Shown in pieces: positions 1 to 11,160 of a stretch of DNA of 64,000 nt. Origin of the DNA: Scilla litardierei (Eukaryota > Streptophyta > Magnoliopsida > Asparagales > Asparagaceae); assembly GCA_030789695.1 (NCBI GenBank), contig CM061142.1, positions 149,689,266 to 149,753,265 on the forward strand, read 5' to 3'. The stretch's first letter is position 1. Each line of letters begins with the position of its first letter. Both the position numbers and the translations under genes were made by a program. The notes below the pieces were generated by a model that searched no databases, was not told the DNA's origin, and saw only the letters and a program-made list of their open reading frames with translations.

Positions 1-446
1 GAAGTTGACTAGAAAAAGTCTTAGTCAACTAGGACTATAACTAAAAAACTTTTAAAAATAGATCCGTTTGGAAAATTGACTCTTAGTCGACTAGAAAAAG
101 TTATTAGTCGACTAGGACCAAAAAATAAATGTTACACAAATGTGTTAGTCGATTGGAGAAAGTTGTTAGTTGACTAAGACTGAAGATCTATGTTAATAGA
201 GTTTACAAAAAAAGACTAGTCGACCAGGAAAAAGTTCTAGTTGACCAATAAGTTTAGGACTTAAGATTTTGGTCGAAAACTTAGATGTTTAAGATAGATC
301 ATCATCATGGCTTTAACAGTCTAAGTTTGCAAGAAGTAAAAGAAAAGAAAATTACAACATTATTACATTATTACAACAAGATACATAATATAACTTAGAA
401 CTTAATTGTAATGCTTCTTGAAAAGTGACTTGATATTTGAGTAGAT
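1..446 (-). mobile_element. LTR of Sirevirus-like family C, copy 1 (left piece)
   Basis: This piece aligns base for base, with scattered differences, to about 54984-55441, which lies inside a complete LTR at 53795-55603. It carries several AGTCGACTA-type inverted repeats in the first 240 bases. The LTR is interrupted at 446/447 by a hAT-like element and resumes at 34601. The rest of the copy lies left of the window, so its internal region is not visible. Orientation is inferred from the second copy, whose gag and integrase are on the minus strand. Confidence 0.8.
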
Positions 447-476
447 TAGTGTTCTAAAAAGCGGTTTCATTATGCA

Positions 477-841
477 CAGGGCTGGTCCTGAAGATATTGG
501 GGCCGAGGGCGAGTAAAAAATTTGGGTCTTTTAAATATAATTTTTTTAAAAATTGGAATACTGAATTATTTTGGGGTTTGGAACCTAACCAAGTGCAATG
601 CTAGGAGGCTCATCCCTACGCCTGAAATTTTTATTGATATGCTAAAAGATAGTCCAAAATAGGGGAGACATAAAACCAATACCCCTTAAAATAGAACAAA
701 TACACGGATTGACATACGAGAACATGTAATTACGACCACTTCATGTCTGGCTCGGCTTGATTTGGAAGTCTTGGTATAATCACACCATACTTCTTGCTCC
801 TGAAAATCTTGCATGTTGTATCTACACAAAAATAACATATA
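477..841 (-). other. hAT 3' terminal region
   Basis: This is the subterminal DNA between the left TIR and the transposase C terminus. I see no coding signal. It begins with the GGGGCCGAGGGCGAG-like subterminal stretch and then becomes AT-rich. It presumably holds the transposase 3' UTR and transposase-binding repeats. Confidence 0.5.
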
Positions 842-894
842 AACCACATCTCATCTAAAATGACTCCTTGCATTTTTAGAAGCAAAGCCATCAA

Positions 895-1200
895 TTATAT
901 GTTCAACATCAATAGTTTTCTACATATTTTTTCAATACTCAATACTGTTAATCCATTTAACCTATCTTGAGTCATAGTTGTCCTTAAATAAGATTTTATT
1001 AATTTTAATTTTAAAAAACTCTGTTCTGCAGATGCCACAGTAATAGGTATAGTTAGTAAAACCATATAAGCAACCAAAATATTTGGAAACATATTCATCT
1101 TTTTTACAAACTCCATAACTTCAATGGAGTTCCATGGATTTCCATATTGATACGCTTCAGCTGGTAGCATTACCTGCAATATTTGTAATTCTGAAAGCAA
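895..1200 (-). pseudogene. hAT transposase C-terminal dimerisation domain, distal copy
   Basis: The 101-residue translation contains LLTIPITVASAEQSFLKLKL and SYLRTTMTQDRLNGLTVLSI, the hallmark of the hAT family C-terminal dimerisation region (Dimer_Tnp_hAT). In hAT transposases this domain supports oligomer formation. This is the downstream member of a tandem pair. The proximal copy (1348-1551) ends in its own stop, so this one would not be translated with the rest of the protein. The conserved SAER arginine-type position reads Q here, where the other copy has R. Confidence 0.85.
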
Positions 1201-1347
1201 ACGTTTTGCATTAATACTACAATCCTAACCATGTGTCAAAGCATTTTCAAGTTTCAAACAACAATTTTTCATACATTCATCATCCAATGAAATTAACCAC
1301 ATCTCATCTAAAATGACTCCTTGCATTTTTAGAAGCAAAGTCATCAA

Positions 1348-1551
1348 TTATATGTTCAACATCAATGGTTTTCTACATATTTTTTCAATACTCAATACTG
1401 TTAATCCATTTAACCTATCTTGAGTCATAGTTGTCCTTAAATAAGATTTTATTAATTTTAATTTTAAAAAACTCCGTTCTGCAGATGCCACAGTAATAGG
1501 TATAGTTAGTAAAACCCTATAAGCAACCAAAATATTTGGAAACATATTCAT
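1348..1551 (-). pseudogene. hAT transposase C-terminal dimerisation domain, proximal copy
   Basis: The 67-residue frame contains the hAT dimerisation signature with the canonical TVASAERSF core and the RLNGL motif. It is the upstream member of the 453-bp duplication and was probably the original C terminus. The upstream part present in the distal copy (residues before MNMFPN) is in another frame here because of a small indel around 1551-1555. The region 1552-2045 upstream is degraded transposase with no long open frame. Confidence 0.85.
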
Positions 1552-2045
1552 CTTTTTACAAACTCCATAACTTCAATGGAGTTCCATGGATTTCCATATT
1601 GATACGCTTCAGCTGGTAGCATTACCTGCAATATTTGTAATTCTGAAAGCAAACGTTTTGCATTAATACCACAATCATAACCATGTGTCAGCATTTTCAA
1701 GTTTCAAACAACAATTTTTCATACATTCATCATCCAATGAAATTAACCGTGATGCATCAAACAAGAAGCCAAATATAGACTCAAAAAGTTCCATTTGTTC
1801 AAATCTAATTTTCAATTGAGAAATTACCATATCAACTAAAACAAGAAAGTAGTCGATTCTAAATTTTCTTGTGCAGATTGTTGTTCTCTTTCTGTATTAG
1901 GATTTTCATCAAAATGTTTCTTTCTTATAGTCGTACGTTTTACCTAAAACACTTGTTCAATTTCCATTTCATCAGCAATCTCTTTAGCATCAATGATAGC
2001 AGAGGTAAACCCATTTTCTCTATAATTTTCAAAAAAAGAAACTAA

Positions 2046-2438
2046 CTATTTCAACCCTTCAATAGCTACATCAAGATGCATATCTTTAGATTGCAAGTTT
2101 TTACTCACCAAGTTTATTTTGTACAATATTTCATACCAAATAACCAAACTCAAAATAAATTCAAAACTTGACAATTCATTTGATACTAATTTCTCAGGAT
2201 CCCAACTTATCTTTGGATCATTAGAAACCTCAGCTAATTTTATTAAAGCATTTTTTATTTTAGGAGCTTGATTTTTTATTGCTTTTACACTTTCTATACG
2301 ACTTTCCCATCTAGTTACACACAAAGACTTCAAAGTTAAATCATCCACATATTCAAGTAAAGTGTTCCATCGCTTTGTTGAATTAGCAAACACATTATAC
2401 AAAGCTTGACATGCTCCGAAAAATGATTTATCTTTCAA
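2046..2438 (-). pseudogene. hAT transposase, catalytic-domain C half
   Basis: This 130-residue segment contains FFGACQALYNVFANSTKRW and CVTRWESRIESVKAI, matching the part after DUF4371 in TTF-type zinc-finger/MYM-type hAT transposases of plants. Family knowledge places the last catalytic acidic residue and the inserted helical domain in this half. A one-base frameshift near 2450 separates it from the preceding core segment: the SLNLVLSDM motif ends that frame, and the expected continuation is in this frame. The protein is therefore broken. Confidence 0.82.
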
Positions 2439-2938
2439 ACAAGAATTTGCCCCATATCAGAGAGAACCAAATTAAGAGAATGACGACCACAAGGCATATA
2501 AAAAGCTCTAGGATTTATGTCAAGTAGTCTTTTTTGGACACCTTGGTGTTTTCCTCTCATATTAGATCTATTATCATACCCTTGTCCCCTCACATCATTA
2601 ATAGTCAAATCAAGAGAGTTAAGAGCAGCTTGTAATTCACCAAAAAGACCCAACCCAAATGTGTTTCCACACTTAAAAACTTTAAAGACATACTCTTCTA
2701 TTTTTATTGGGTAGCTATTAACATCAACACATCTAATCACTAAAGTCATTTGTTCAATGTGACTAGCATCAGGAGTGCAATCAAGAATCACAGAAAAGTA
2801 TTTAGCTTCTTTAAATTGTATTATTATTGCATTCTTCACACTTGATGCCAACATGATAATTAATTCATTTTGTATTTTATGACTTAAATAATTATAATGA
2901 ATCTCTTTATTTTGAATAAGTCGAAAATGATGTTTCAT
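2435..2938 (-). pseudogene. hAT transposase core (DUF4371-like)
   Basis: This 167-residue segment shows [20 protein letters not shown] (first catalytic Asp region), then [39 protein letters not shown] and other blocks typical of the DUF4371 RNase H-like core. The Asp of DCTPD and the Asp of GYDN are both present. The canonical GYDNGSNM reads GYDNRSNM and CGCHSLN reads CGRHSLN, so conserved positions have decayed. The frame ends prematurely by a frameshift into the next segment. The stretch 2939-3227 upstream continues the transposase but is frameshifted. Confidence 0.88.
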
Positions 2939-3227
2939 TGTTTGATCAAACTCATCAATTGATTCTGAAAGCTTAAAAAATTTCCATTAGAATCCTCATT
3001 AATTTTTTCATTTGTTCCACGAAATGCCAAATTATTCATTGAAAGACGCTTAACAACAGAAATTATTCTAATCATAACTAGTTTTCAATGTTCTGTATCT
3101 TTCTTGATTTGTTCTTGTAATTCTTTATCAATTGTTTGATTTGTTCCTAATCTAACTCGGAGTTCCGCTCATGCTCTAAGGTTGGTAAGATATTCACTAC
3201 TATCTTCATGTTGCTTAAGTTTTTCAC

Positions 3228-3503
3228 TTAAATGTTTCCAACCATAATTCCTACATCTGCTAATTGACTTTTAGAATGGACATACCTTACAACTTTACAA
3301 CAAAAACAAAACACTTTATTTAAATCTTTTGAGTAAACCAACCATTTCCTATCAATAAGTTCACCATTTCTTAATTTTTGATGAAAATAATATGTGGAGA
3401 ACCCCCTGTTGTAATTATCTTTAGGAAAATTAATATTAGCGTCTCTAATAGGACCATTCTCAGTAAGTAAATCTCTCATTTTTGAATCTAAACCATCCCA
3501 CAC
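3228..3503 (-). pseudogene. hAT transposase N-terminal TTF-type zinc finger
   Basis: The 91-residue frame has RGFSTYYFHQKLRNGELIDR followed by KWLVYS and VFCFCC, the plant TTF-type zinc-finger region (ZnF_TTF) that precedes DUF4371 in this transposase class. It is the likely DNA-binding part that recognises the element ends. The reading frame leaves the family consensus after VVRYVHSKSQ. The upstream acidic N terminus (3839-4108) is separated from it by an inserted repeat block. Confidence 0.82.
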
Positions 3504-3539
3504 TCTAGGATCATATCTATTCTATATTTGATGAAGAAT

Positions 3540-3860
3540 TTGAATGTTGTCCTACTAGGACAAGTGACTAGGACAAATGAGCTTATGACTAGGATAAGGG
3601 CTTGATGACTAGAACAATGACTAGAACAATGACTAGGACAAAGTTTTAGGGGGAAGCTTTTAAATTTTGGGAGGAAAACTATTTGATGAGTGAGATTTGA
3701 AATTTGAATTTTGAAACAAAACTATTTGGGGGGAAACTTGAAATTTTGGGGGAAAACTTAAATTTGGGGGAAACTTGAAATTTTGGGGGAAAACTTGAAA
3801 TTTGGGGTAACTTGAAATTTGTTGGGGGGACTCAGCCATTAAATAAACTGTGCCCTATGG
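3540..3860. repeat. Simple-repeat insert splitting the hAT N terminus
   Basis: This block has tandem GACTAGAACAAT/GACTAGGACAA units (about 3560-3640), then G-rich GGGGGAAACTTGAAATTT units (3650-3830), ending near GTGCCCTATGGGTGCGGGC. It sits between two transposase segments that join in family members (LDSSVSM... and the YDPRVWDG-type block). It is therefore an insertion or local expansion inside the gene. I found no clear TIR or TSD. Confidence 0.55.
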
Positions 3861-4108
3861 GTGCGGGCAATGACTAGTATACTCATAGATACCGAAGAAT
3901 CTAAACACTCAGACACATGATCTCGTTCTTCATTATTTTTACCAGTTTCATTTTCAAGCACATTTGTTATTTCTTCATTTATCGTATTTTCATTGTCAGA
4001 CAAATTTGTTGTTTCTTGATTTACATTATTTTTATTTTCGGATACATGTGTTGTTTCTTCATTCGTCACTTTTTCATTTTCTGTAAAATCTTTCACTACT
4101 TCATGCAC
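3839..4108 (-). pseudogene. hAT transposase acidic N-terminal region
   Basis: The 89-residue frame is rich in Glu, Asn and Thr with a degenerate repeat (NEETTHVSENKNNVNQETTN, then related NEEITNVLEN). It ends with CLDSSVSMSI, which resembles the segment just before the zinc finger in related transposases. It looks like a disordered acidic N terminus. The Met at 4108 is not proven to be the start, because copia O inserted only 32 bp upstream (4145). The original 5' exon or promoter would lie right of 32192. Confidence 0.55.
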
Positions 4109-4144
4109 CTCATTTTCAACTTGGTTTTCAGAAAAAACATTTTG

Positions 4145-4289
4145 TGTTGTGAATGGAAATACCAGAGTCGGTTAGGATTGCGGGTATCTTAGAGATACGT
4201 CCATATCTTTGTATCCTATCTTCCTACTCTCCTATCTTGCCTATAAATAAAGGGCTGGGGGTTCCTCTCCCAGTAGTTGATTCATAACA
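4145..4289 (+). mobile_element. Copia O 5' LTR (145 bp)
   Basis: It starts TGTTGTGAATGG and ends CATAACA, followed by CGTTATCAGCACGAG, a likely tRNA primer-binding region. A TATA box (TATAAATA, 4242-4249) sits about 45 bp before the LTR end, normal for a very compact LTR. The TSD TTTTG is immediately upstream. Confidence 0.9.
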
Positions 4290-5910
4290 CGTTATCAGCA
4301 CGAGCCTCTAAAAATTTTCCACAAAAATTTTTCGATCGTTGCGAAGGCGAAGGGAGACGGGAGATCCACGCGCGCGGTGCAAGGCTTCCTCAATTGAGCG
4401 TCGTCATCCACATAGGGCTTCGTTCAACCGTCGCTATATCCGCAGGATGGATATAGAGGTAAACATCGCTAAAAACGATGTTTTTTAATCATACGTATGA
4501 TTGTACTACCCCCTAGATCTCGCAAGATCGATATGGGGATTCGCTAGATCGCCCAAAAACGACGAATTTTTCATCCCAAAAATCAAAATTTTAGGGTTTT
4601 TCTTGTATAAACCCTAACCCATGCCCGCCGACGGCCTAGCCGCCGGCCATCTCCCCCACCCCATTGTCCATGGCCGCACCCCCTGCAGGGGGCGGCCGGT
4701 GCCCCGTCCGCGCCCCCTGCAGGGGGGTGGCCGACCCCCCTCCCACCGCCGTCCGGCGGCTGTAAGGGGGCGGCGACGGCTAACCCTAGCCGTTGCCCCA
4801 AAACCCTAATGGGCCTCGAGCCCAAATTCAAAAAAAATTATTACTGCCTTCCGGGCCTGAAGCTCGCAAGCAAACTGCGGTCCTCAGGCCCGCATGCCTT
4901 GTTTCAAAAAAAATTTGCCTGCGGGTCTGAAGCCCGCAGCCAACCTGCGGGCCTAGCTGCGGCCTTCAGGCTCGCAGGCCAGTTTTTCTTCAAAAAAGGG
5001 GGGCGAAGGCTAAAAATAAGCCTTAAAAGACTTTTTGGGTCTAAAAATTAATTAAAGAGGGCGTTTGTGGGCCTAAAAATTCGTGAAAAATCACGGTATA
5101 TTATGTGGCAATATGTGGACATATAAGGGATTATTGAGGACTATTGGGGGTTATTGTGGATGAATTAAAAAGGAAAACTTTTTCCTTCTCGACGAACTTG
5201 TTTAACCGTTTGAGCTCTTTTCCAACTTTTTGGATAAACTCAACATGCTCAACCCCCTATTGAATGATTTCTTCTGAAAATCATTATTTCATGTGTTGCA
5301 TCACTGGCTTATTATGTGGATATTTTATGCGTGGTTGTGCATTATATTTAAGCTTAATAATTAGGAAGATCCTGCGATCGCTCTGCCGTTTGTTAGCTTA
5401 TGGTGTATGACGTTGCCAAGTGGTCCAATAATTATTAAGTAATTAAATTGTTTATCCATCTCTGCGAATATTATTGCCTGTGATGCCTATGATGAAAATG
5501 TCTGGTGAAAATATTTGATGAGCACAAAATTTCTGCATGGATGGCTAATTGCGGTTTTTGGATCGGCTGTTTAAGTCCCACATTTTATTTTCCTGCACTT
5601 TTCTTTTACTTTTGAGAGAAATTGTAGTGAGGAAATTATGTAAATGTCCAAGACCGAAGACCTTTTTCTATGGAGACGGAGGCCACAATTGAAGCTGAAG
5701 ATCTTATATAGGACCCACGGGGGTTTCCAAAGTTGTAATTTCTTTTTATAGCTTTCAATTGTGTAATATAAACTGTAATGAGACTTTGGACTCTTATTTA
5801 TGTGGGACTGGCCGATCCACGCAATTAGCACTTCATATTAAAATTGTCTCCGCATGAAAATGTATATGTTTAAATTATTAATTCATGCATATTTGTGCTT
5901 TGCTAGATAA
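4290..5910 (+). other. Copia O 5' leader, GC-rich then AT-rich
   Basis: No coding signal is convincing. It contains a GC-rich part (4620-4990) with repeated CCCCTGCAGGGG and CCCGCAGSCAACCTGCGGGCC-like words, then an AT-rich part to the gag start. Open frames occur on both strands of the GC-rich part only because AT-rich stop codons are rare there. A long untranslated leader before gag is common in plant copia elements. Confidence 0.6.
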
Positions 5911-6816
5911 AATGGCTAAAATCGCAAGTGTCGATTTCGAAGTGGGATGCATCAGGAAGAAACTGTCTGAGCTGGCGGCTCGATGTGAAGTTTCATCTGC
6001 GGGCAAAGTCCCTCATTTCTGCTGTGACTAATAATGAAAATGTAAGTGATATAGAAAAGGCGCACTATTCACCGCCATGTGGACAAGACCCTAAAGGCTG
6101 AATACCTTACGGTCGAAGATCCAGTTGAGCTGTGGACTGCCCTTGAGGATAGATATAAACATCAGAAAAATGTTTTACTACCAAGGGCACGATATGAGTG
6201 GGAGAACCTGAGACTGCAGGACTTTGTGTCCATAGCTGAGTACAACTCATCTCTCTTTAGCATCACCTCACGGCTGAAGTTGTGTGGTGAAAAGTCTCAG
6301 AAGATCGCATGCTGGAAAAGACGTATACGTCCTTCCATGAAAAAGATGCGATACTAATGCAGCAATACCTCAGAAGTTCACCAAGTATTCTGTGTCGTTG
6401 TCATGTTTACTCATGGCTGAACAAAACAGAGAGATTCTCCTCGTCACTCACAACATGCGCCCCTGGCACTGGCTCCATCCCAGAAGCTCATAATGCCTTT
6501 TCTTCTCGAAAGAAGATGGACAATAAACGAAAAGAAAGACCACATAAAGGGGGACAGAACAAAAGGGCTAGGGGCCAAGTCCAGTAACGAAGAAATGAAA
6601 GTAAGCGGAAGTTCACCTGGCGAAGAAATGACATCAATAGAAATGATGCACCCAAACCCAAGAGGGAATGTGAAGACCAATGCCATAGCTGTGGCATGAA
6701 AGGCCACTGGTCCAGAGTGTGCAGAACTCCGCAACATCTCCAGGATTTGTATAAAGAGAACAAAAAAAATAAAGCTGAAACAAACCTGATGACCTCTGAT
6801 GCTCTCGTCAAGTTTA
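5911..6816 (+). pseudogene. Copia O gag (UBN2-type) remnant
   Basis: The region starts at an ATG in AAAATGGC (near 5914) and carries a UBN2-type Gag: LKAEYLTVEDPVELWTALED (about 6085-6150), YKHQKNVLLPRARYEWENLR and an EYNSSLF block. The CCHC zinc knuckle CHSCGMKGHWSRVC is intact near 6680-6725. Gag would package the element RNA into particles. The frame shifts several times (near 6060, 6310 and 6590). The sequence stops at 6816, where Sirevirus A inserted, and the conserved downstream residues continue after 8562. Confidence 0.8.
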
Positions 6817-7235
6817 TGTTGAGTATTGGACTCCCCGTATTTGGTTTTGGATGATGAGCAAACATAAATAAATTATGAACTAACAATTTGTGAGCGCAGT
6901 TATGGAGATCGTCGCCAAATTCACGAGAACACTCAAAGCGACATCTCAAGACTTCTCAAAGCACGTACTCAATGCCTAAAGCTTCGTTGAAGCTTTTGGA
7001 CCATTTTGGAAGTCATGAAGATTTGATCGAAGCTCTCGAAGACCGTTCCTTAAGGTTTTATTTATAGTCTTTTAGCTTCGATCTATAGAATGTTAAGCCT
7101 TGAGTAATTCTTACATTTCTATCTTCATATCGCTCCCATCTTAGAGCTAGGATCTTAGTAGAAGTCCATACAATCCTTCCCGAAGCATCGCGCTTCGATT
7201 CGGGACTTCTAGTGCATGTTAGTTGGTTCAAGAAG

Positions 7236-7750
7236 AAGAACCAACCGACTAGATGGTGATCTAGTCGGTCGGCAAAGCTTCTTGGACCGACTAGTTTGTT
7301 CCCTAAACTTCTTGCTCCTTACTGTTCATACTTAGTCGGTCCATGTTGACTCACCGACCGACTAGTTAGTGAACTAGTCGGTCAGTGATGCTTCTTAGAC
7401 CGACTAGTTGAACAGTCTCTGTTCATGCCAAGTTACTGTTTATCCTTAGTCGGTCTAAGAACGTTTAACGACCGACTAGTTGATGAACTAGTCGGTCAAC
7501 ATTTGTTCTTGAACCGACTAACTCAATTTGTATTCAGACTATTTGTTTTTGACTCTTAGTCGGTCTAAGTTCACTGACCGACCGACTAGTTGTGAAACTA
7601 GTCGGTCAGACAGTCTTCTTGGACCGACTAGATTTCTAGGTCTGAAATTCAATCTGTTCACTGTTCATCACTTAGTCGGTTCATGTTGTTTCACCGACCG
7701 ACTAGTTGATGAACTAGTCGGTCAGTGGTTGTTCTTTGACCGACTAGCTG
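7236..7750. repeat. Palindrome cluster in the Sirevirus A upstream LTR
   Basis: There are repeated units of about 80-100 bp with the pattern TTAGTCGGTC, then CCGACTAG, a short loop, CTAGTCGGTC, then GACCGACTA. Each GACCGACTAG/CTAGTCGGTC pair can form a hairpin with a 6-10 nt loop, for example around GTTGATGAA. The cluster ends about 50 bp upstream of the TATA box at 7802. Confidence 0.9.
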
Positions 7751-7801
7751 CTTCAGATTTCCAACCGTTGGGTTATGACCTAACACGATTTTCCCCCTTA
7801 G

Positions 7802-7809
7802 TATAAATA
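7802..7809 (+). promoter_or_regulatory. TATA box of the Sirevirus A upstream LTR
   Basis: TATAAATA in the context CTTAGTATAAATACTAAG lies directly after the palindrome cluster and before a CT-rich leader. It is the best candidate for the core LTR promoter. The second LTR has the same box at 18453-18460. Confidence 0.75.
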
Positions 7810-8557
7810 CTAAGCTGGGGTTCTTCTTCCCCAAGAAGAGCTATTTTTCAGAGATTCATTGAGATTGAAAGAGTTAGAGATTCTCACTTATTTCCAAAGC
7901 TCTCTCCCTCACAAGAAATCATCTCTCTCACATTCTAGATCTAGAATCCATCTTGAGAGAAGTTTGTTCTTGGTGAGCCATTCAAGCTCTAGCTTGATTC
8001 AAGTCTCCAAATCACTCCTAGGCACCCATTGCTGCTCATTTCAGTGGTGCTAGGTCTTGGTGACTTCCTCTTCCTCAAATCCCTCCTTGCACCTATTTGG
8101 TAAGAAAACTCAAGGTATAGGATTTGTCGTAAGATTGTTTATTTCAATTATAAACTGATTTTCATTGCTAATTGATTCTCTCGGTTGTGAGAGAAGGTTG
8201 TGATCCCGGGTTGTGGGATTCACTATTGCCATTGCATGTATGATTTGATCTTGTGAAGGTTTTTCACAAGATATCATAGTGGAAATCTTGGGTTAGGGTT
8301 TCTAACCTAAGTATCCGGAGGGGATCCGGGTGTACTGGGACGTAGGATCACCGGGAACAAGTCGGGGAGACTTGGATGGATCCGAACCCATCATATACAA
8401 TTGTTAGCATTGTTAATTTTGTTGTTGTCATCAATTTAAGCTTCCGCAAATTGATTTGGTAGTTGTTTGCACGATAATTAGGAATTATACTCGTTATTTT
8501 TAAAGTACTATTCACCACCCCCTCTAGTACTTGTGCAGTAGTTTGTAGGGCATTACA

Positions 8558-9333
8558 GTTTACAGCTGACGACTTCGAACATGATGACCTGCTTGATTAG
8601 CCTTCTATTTTTATCTTAGCAAACTGTTTAGAAAATTTCATGTTATGAGAGCTTTCATATTATGTTATTTGGTTTTGAATGGAAATGTTTTCTGTGAAAA
8701 TGTGCACATATAATTCATCTCTTAATAGATGAACTGCTCTCATGACTGATTAGTAGACACTAAACACATACGATCTTTCAATACAAAGCCCAACATAAGG
8801 GCCATATTGAAGATCCAGGGAATGCAACACTGTTGCCCCCAAATGACACAAGAACAAAAATAAAGGATGCACTAATCTTTCCGAATTCCAAAAGAAACTT
8901 TCTAAGTTTCAAGGACATCCGGTCCAACGGATTCCACTTGAAAAACAAATGTAAATGAAAAACAAATTACTGTATGTAACGTCTCAAGAAAAAGGAGTAA
9001 AATCCATACTTGAACGTTTTAAGAGACTTACAGGCCTCTATCATACAAAGATTCAGAGAGAGGAAGCGGATTTAAATGGAGCACTTGAAGTGCCCGACAT
9101 CAGCGAAGGTTTTACTCTGGCATGATAGCCTTGGCCACACTGGATCAATGATGATGCACCGCATCTTATCCTATGAGTATGACTTGAAGAACTAGAATAT
9201 TCTTCAGAAGGGAGAATTCCCTCGCATCCCTTAAAAGGGAAAAACAAATTGCAAGGCCATCTCTATTAAAATCTGACAAAAGAATCTCCACGCTTCCTCG
9301 AAAGAAAAATAAGGAGATTGATGTGGACAAATC
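8558..9333 (+). pseudogene. Copia O protease/GAG-pre-integrase segment, copy 1
   Basis: This is decayed copia O coding DNA. Around 8880-8940 a frame reads RRNLLSFKDI-like residues (PKETF...SRTSG), the segment after the protease. Near 9040 there is LYHTKIQ-like sequence, and near 9110-9150 WHDSLGHTGSMMMHRILS, a GAG-pre-integrase histidine motif. Stops and frameshifts are frequent. The segment is repeated almost exactly at 19209-19984. It ends at a sharp junction where Sirevirus A gag begins. Confidence 0.75.
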
Positions 9334-10702
9334 AAATCCAATCTCCACACTTCTACTAACGCCTCTCCACCTTTGTGCTTTAAATGCAATAAGCCAGGAC
9401 ACATCAAAGCGGATTGTCCTCAAAACAAGCAAAAGGAGAAGTGGAAGGCGCCGAAGTTCGACAAGTCCAAGAAGTACAAAAAGGGGTACAAAAAGGGACT
9501 TGTCGGAGAAACATTCACCGACTCCGAGGATTCCTCAAGCGGAGAGTCGGACGATGAGAAAGTGAAGCAAGCGCACATGTGCTTCATGGCGAGAGAGGAG
9601 CATGATCAAGGATCCTCCTCTTCCGATGATAGCGACAACGAAGGCGATGAGGTAACTATGGATGACCTTAGGAATGCTAATTCTCAATTATGGTCTAAGT
9701 ATACTAAATTAGTAAATAGGTATACTAAAGTAAAAGATGACTTAGCTAGCATTCAAACCTCGCCTAAAACTATCATCACCAACAACGACACCGTTGTTGA
9801 AGGGTTGAAGAATGAGATTGTTAATCTCAAGACTCAACATGAACATGTTAGCATTGAAGATCCGGAGGAACACAAGATAGCGGATTTGACTTCTCAAAAC
9901 TCGACTTTGAGTATTGAGAATGAGAGTCTTAAATCTCGTGTTTATGTGCTCACATCGCAAGTATCCAATTTGGATACTTCTATGCGTTCTCACCGAGAAA
10001 TATGAGAACACATTAGGCCGAATTAATAAATTCAATAAGGGTAAGGACCATTTGGATAAAATCCTAAGTGACTTACTTCCGGCCAATCACCACATTGGCT
10101 TGGGGTATATGATGGGAAGTTCATCCAAATCGGCCACTACTTTTGTTAGGCCAACTTCCGGTGACTCAACGAGTGGTAGCAAACACTCTATTGGTAGTTC
10201 TTCTACCAATGGTGCTTCCACTTCGCACACACCCTCTTTTGGAAAGAAACCCACTTTGGGTGGACCTCCAAAGAAGGGTCATGCCTACATGTACACAAAT
10301 ACCATGCCACGTAGGAACACACGTCCTACTCCACCGGCTCACACATATGATGATTTTTATGCTACACATTCACGGACACGTGCACACCATGTGAGACACC
10401 CTCACGCACGTGTTCCCTCACATGCATATGTTCACCCACAACATCATATGAATAATTATCCATATGCACCATTTCATCATGTTCCTTATGCCTATCCACG
10501 ACATGCATCACGTAGAAATCAACAACGCATGCATGCTCCCAATAGGATGAAGGCTCCCAAAATATTCTCAATTTGGAGCCCAAAGGACACTACCATGAAT
10601 GAAAAACAAGTTTACATGAATGACTATTTTATTAATGTAGTGGATAAGATTAATTATATTGGGAAGTCTAAGTCGAATTGGACTTGGCTTCCAAAGGTCT
10701 AA
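9334..10702 (+). pseudogene. Sirevirus A gag, 5'-truncated and frameshifted
   Basis: The frame is open from the junction. It reads NASPPLCFKCNKPGHIKADC, a CCHC zinc knuckle for RNA binding. It then has Lys-rich and Ser/Asp/Glu-rich linkers, and a coiled-coil-like region (about 9670-9990) containing VTMDDLRNANSQLW. A frameshift near 10000 moves it to a frame with a Ser/Thr-rich segment, a His/Tyr/Ala/Arg-rich tract (about 10340-10540) and the tail SIWSPKD...NWTWLPK, ending at 10702. Sirevirus Gag proteins are known for such C-terminal extensions, some of which bind LC8-type dynein light chains. The N-terminal Gag domain is absent because of the rearrangement at 9333/9334. Confidence 0.85.
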
Positions 10703-10756
10703 CCTTTGAGGACCCAATGACCTTGGGTACCATAAAATGATATGATTATCTTTAGG

Positions 10757-11160
10757 TACTCAAGAAAAATAAGCGGAGCAACAAAGTTAAATTTGGCTCC
10801 AAGGATGGGTGGATACTCGATATCGGGTGTTCAAAACACATGACGGGCGATGCTCAATTGCTTTCCGGAGTGGTGCCCATTGCTAATGGGAACCGGGTAG
10901 TCTTTGGAGGCAACGAGAGCGGAACCATCGTCGGTGTTGGTAAAGTGGGTTACCCATCTAAACCCTTAATTAGTGATGTTTATCTAGTTAATGGTTTAAA
11001 TCATAATCTTATTTCAATAAGCCAACTTTGTGACAAATGTTACAAAGTTAGCTTTGCGAAAGGATTGTGTCATATTTTGAATGATAATAATAATTTATTA
11101 TTTTCCGGCACACGCCATAAAGATATTTATATTTTGGATCTTCCTAAGTCTTATGAATAA
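10757..11160 (+). pseudogene. Sirevirus A protease region
   Basis: The frame includes WILDIGCSKHMTGD, the copia aspartic protease active-site region. The family motif is D-S/T-G, but here it reads D-I-G (GAT ATC GGG, 10819-10827), which should inactivate the enzyme. Further downstream SDVYLVNGLNHNLISISQLC is the conserved block between protease and GAG-pre-integrase. The frame stops at 11160. Protease would normally process the Gag-Pol polyprotein. Confidence 0.85.

Larger units (their letters stand above)
842..1747 (-). repeat. 453-bp tandem duplication within the hAT transposase 3' end
   Basis: Positions 842-1294 and 1295-1747 are nearly identical direct copies with an offset of 453 bp. 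Each unit carries the C-terminal dimerisation region of the transposase. The copies differ by only a few substitutions, so the duplication is young relative to the decay of the gene. Confidence 0.9.
6817..8557 (+). mobile_element. Sirevirus A LTR, upstream copy (1741 bp)
   Basis: It starts TGTTGAGTATTGG and ends GGGCATTACA. Both sides carry GTTTA (6812-6816 and 8558-8562), so by itself this copy looks like a solo LTR. It matches 17468-19208 with about ten differences by eye. Inside are the palindrome cluster (about 7236-7750), a TATA box at 7802-7809 and a CT-rich leader. What follows is not a primer-binding site and gag but copia O sequence. Confidence 0.92.

Noticed and set aside
4583..5051. 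Overlapping open frames on both strands in the GC-rich copia O leader
   Set aside because: Frames are open on several strands because stop codons are rare in GC-rich repeats. There is no conserved motif, and the position is an untranslated leader.
7236..7750. Regularly spaced repeats that superficially resemble a CRISPR array
   Set aside because: The units are imperfect inverted repeats inside a plant LTR, with variable spacing and no cas genes. The same block occurs in the partner LTR.
10143..10583. Alternative frames over the Sirevirus A His-rich tract
   Set aside because: The frame ending in the conserved NWTWLPK tail is the real one; the others lack any family motif.
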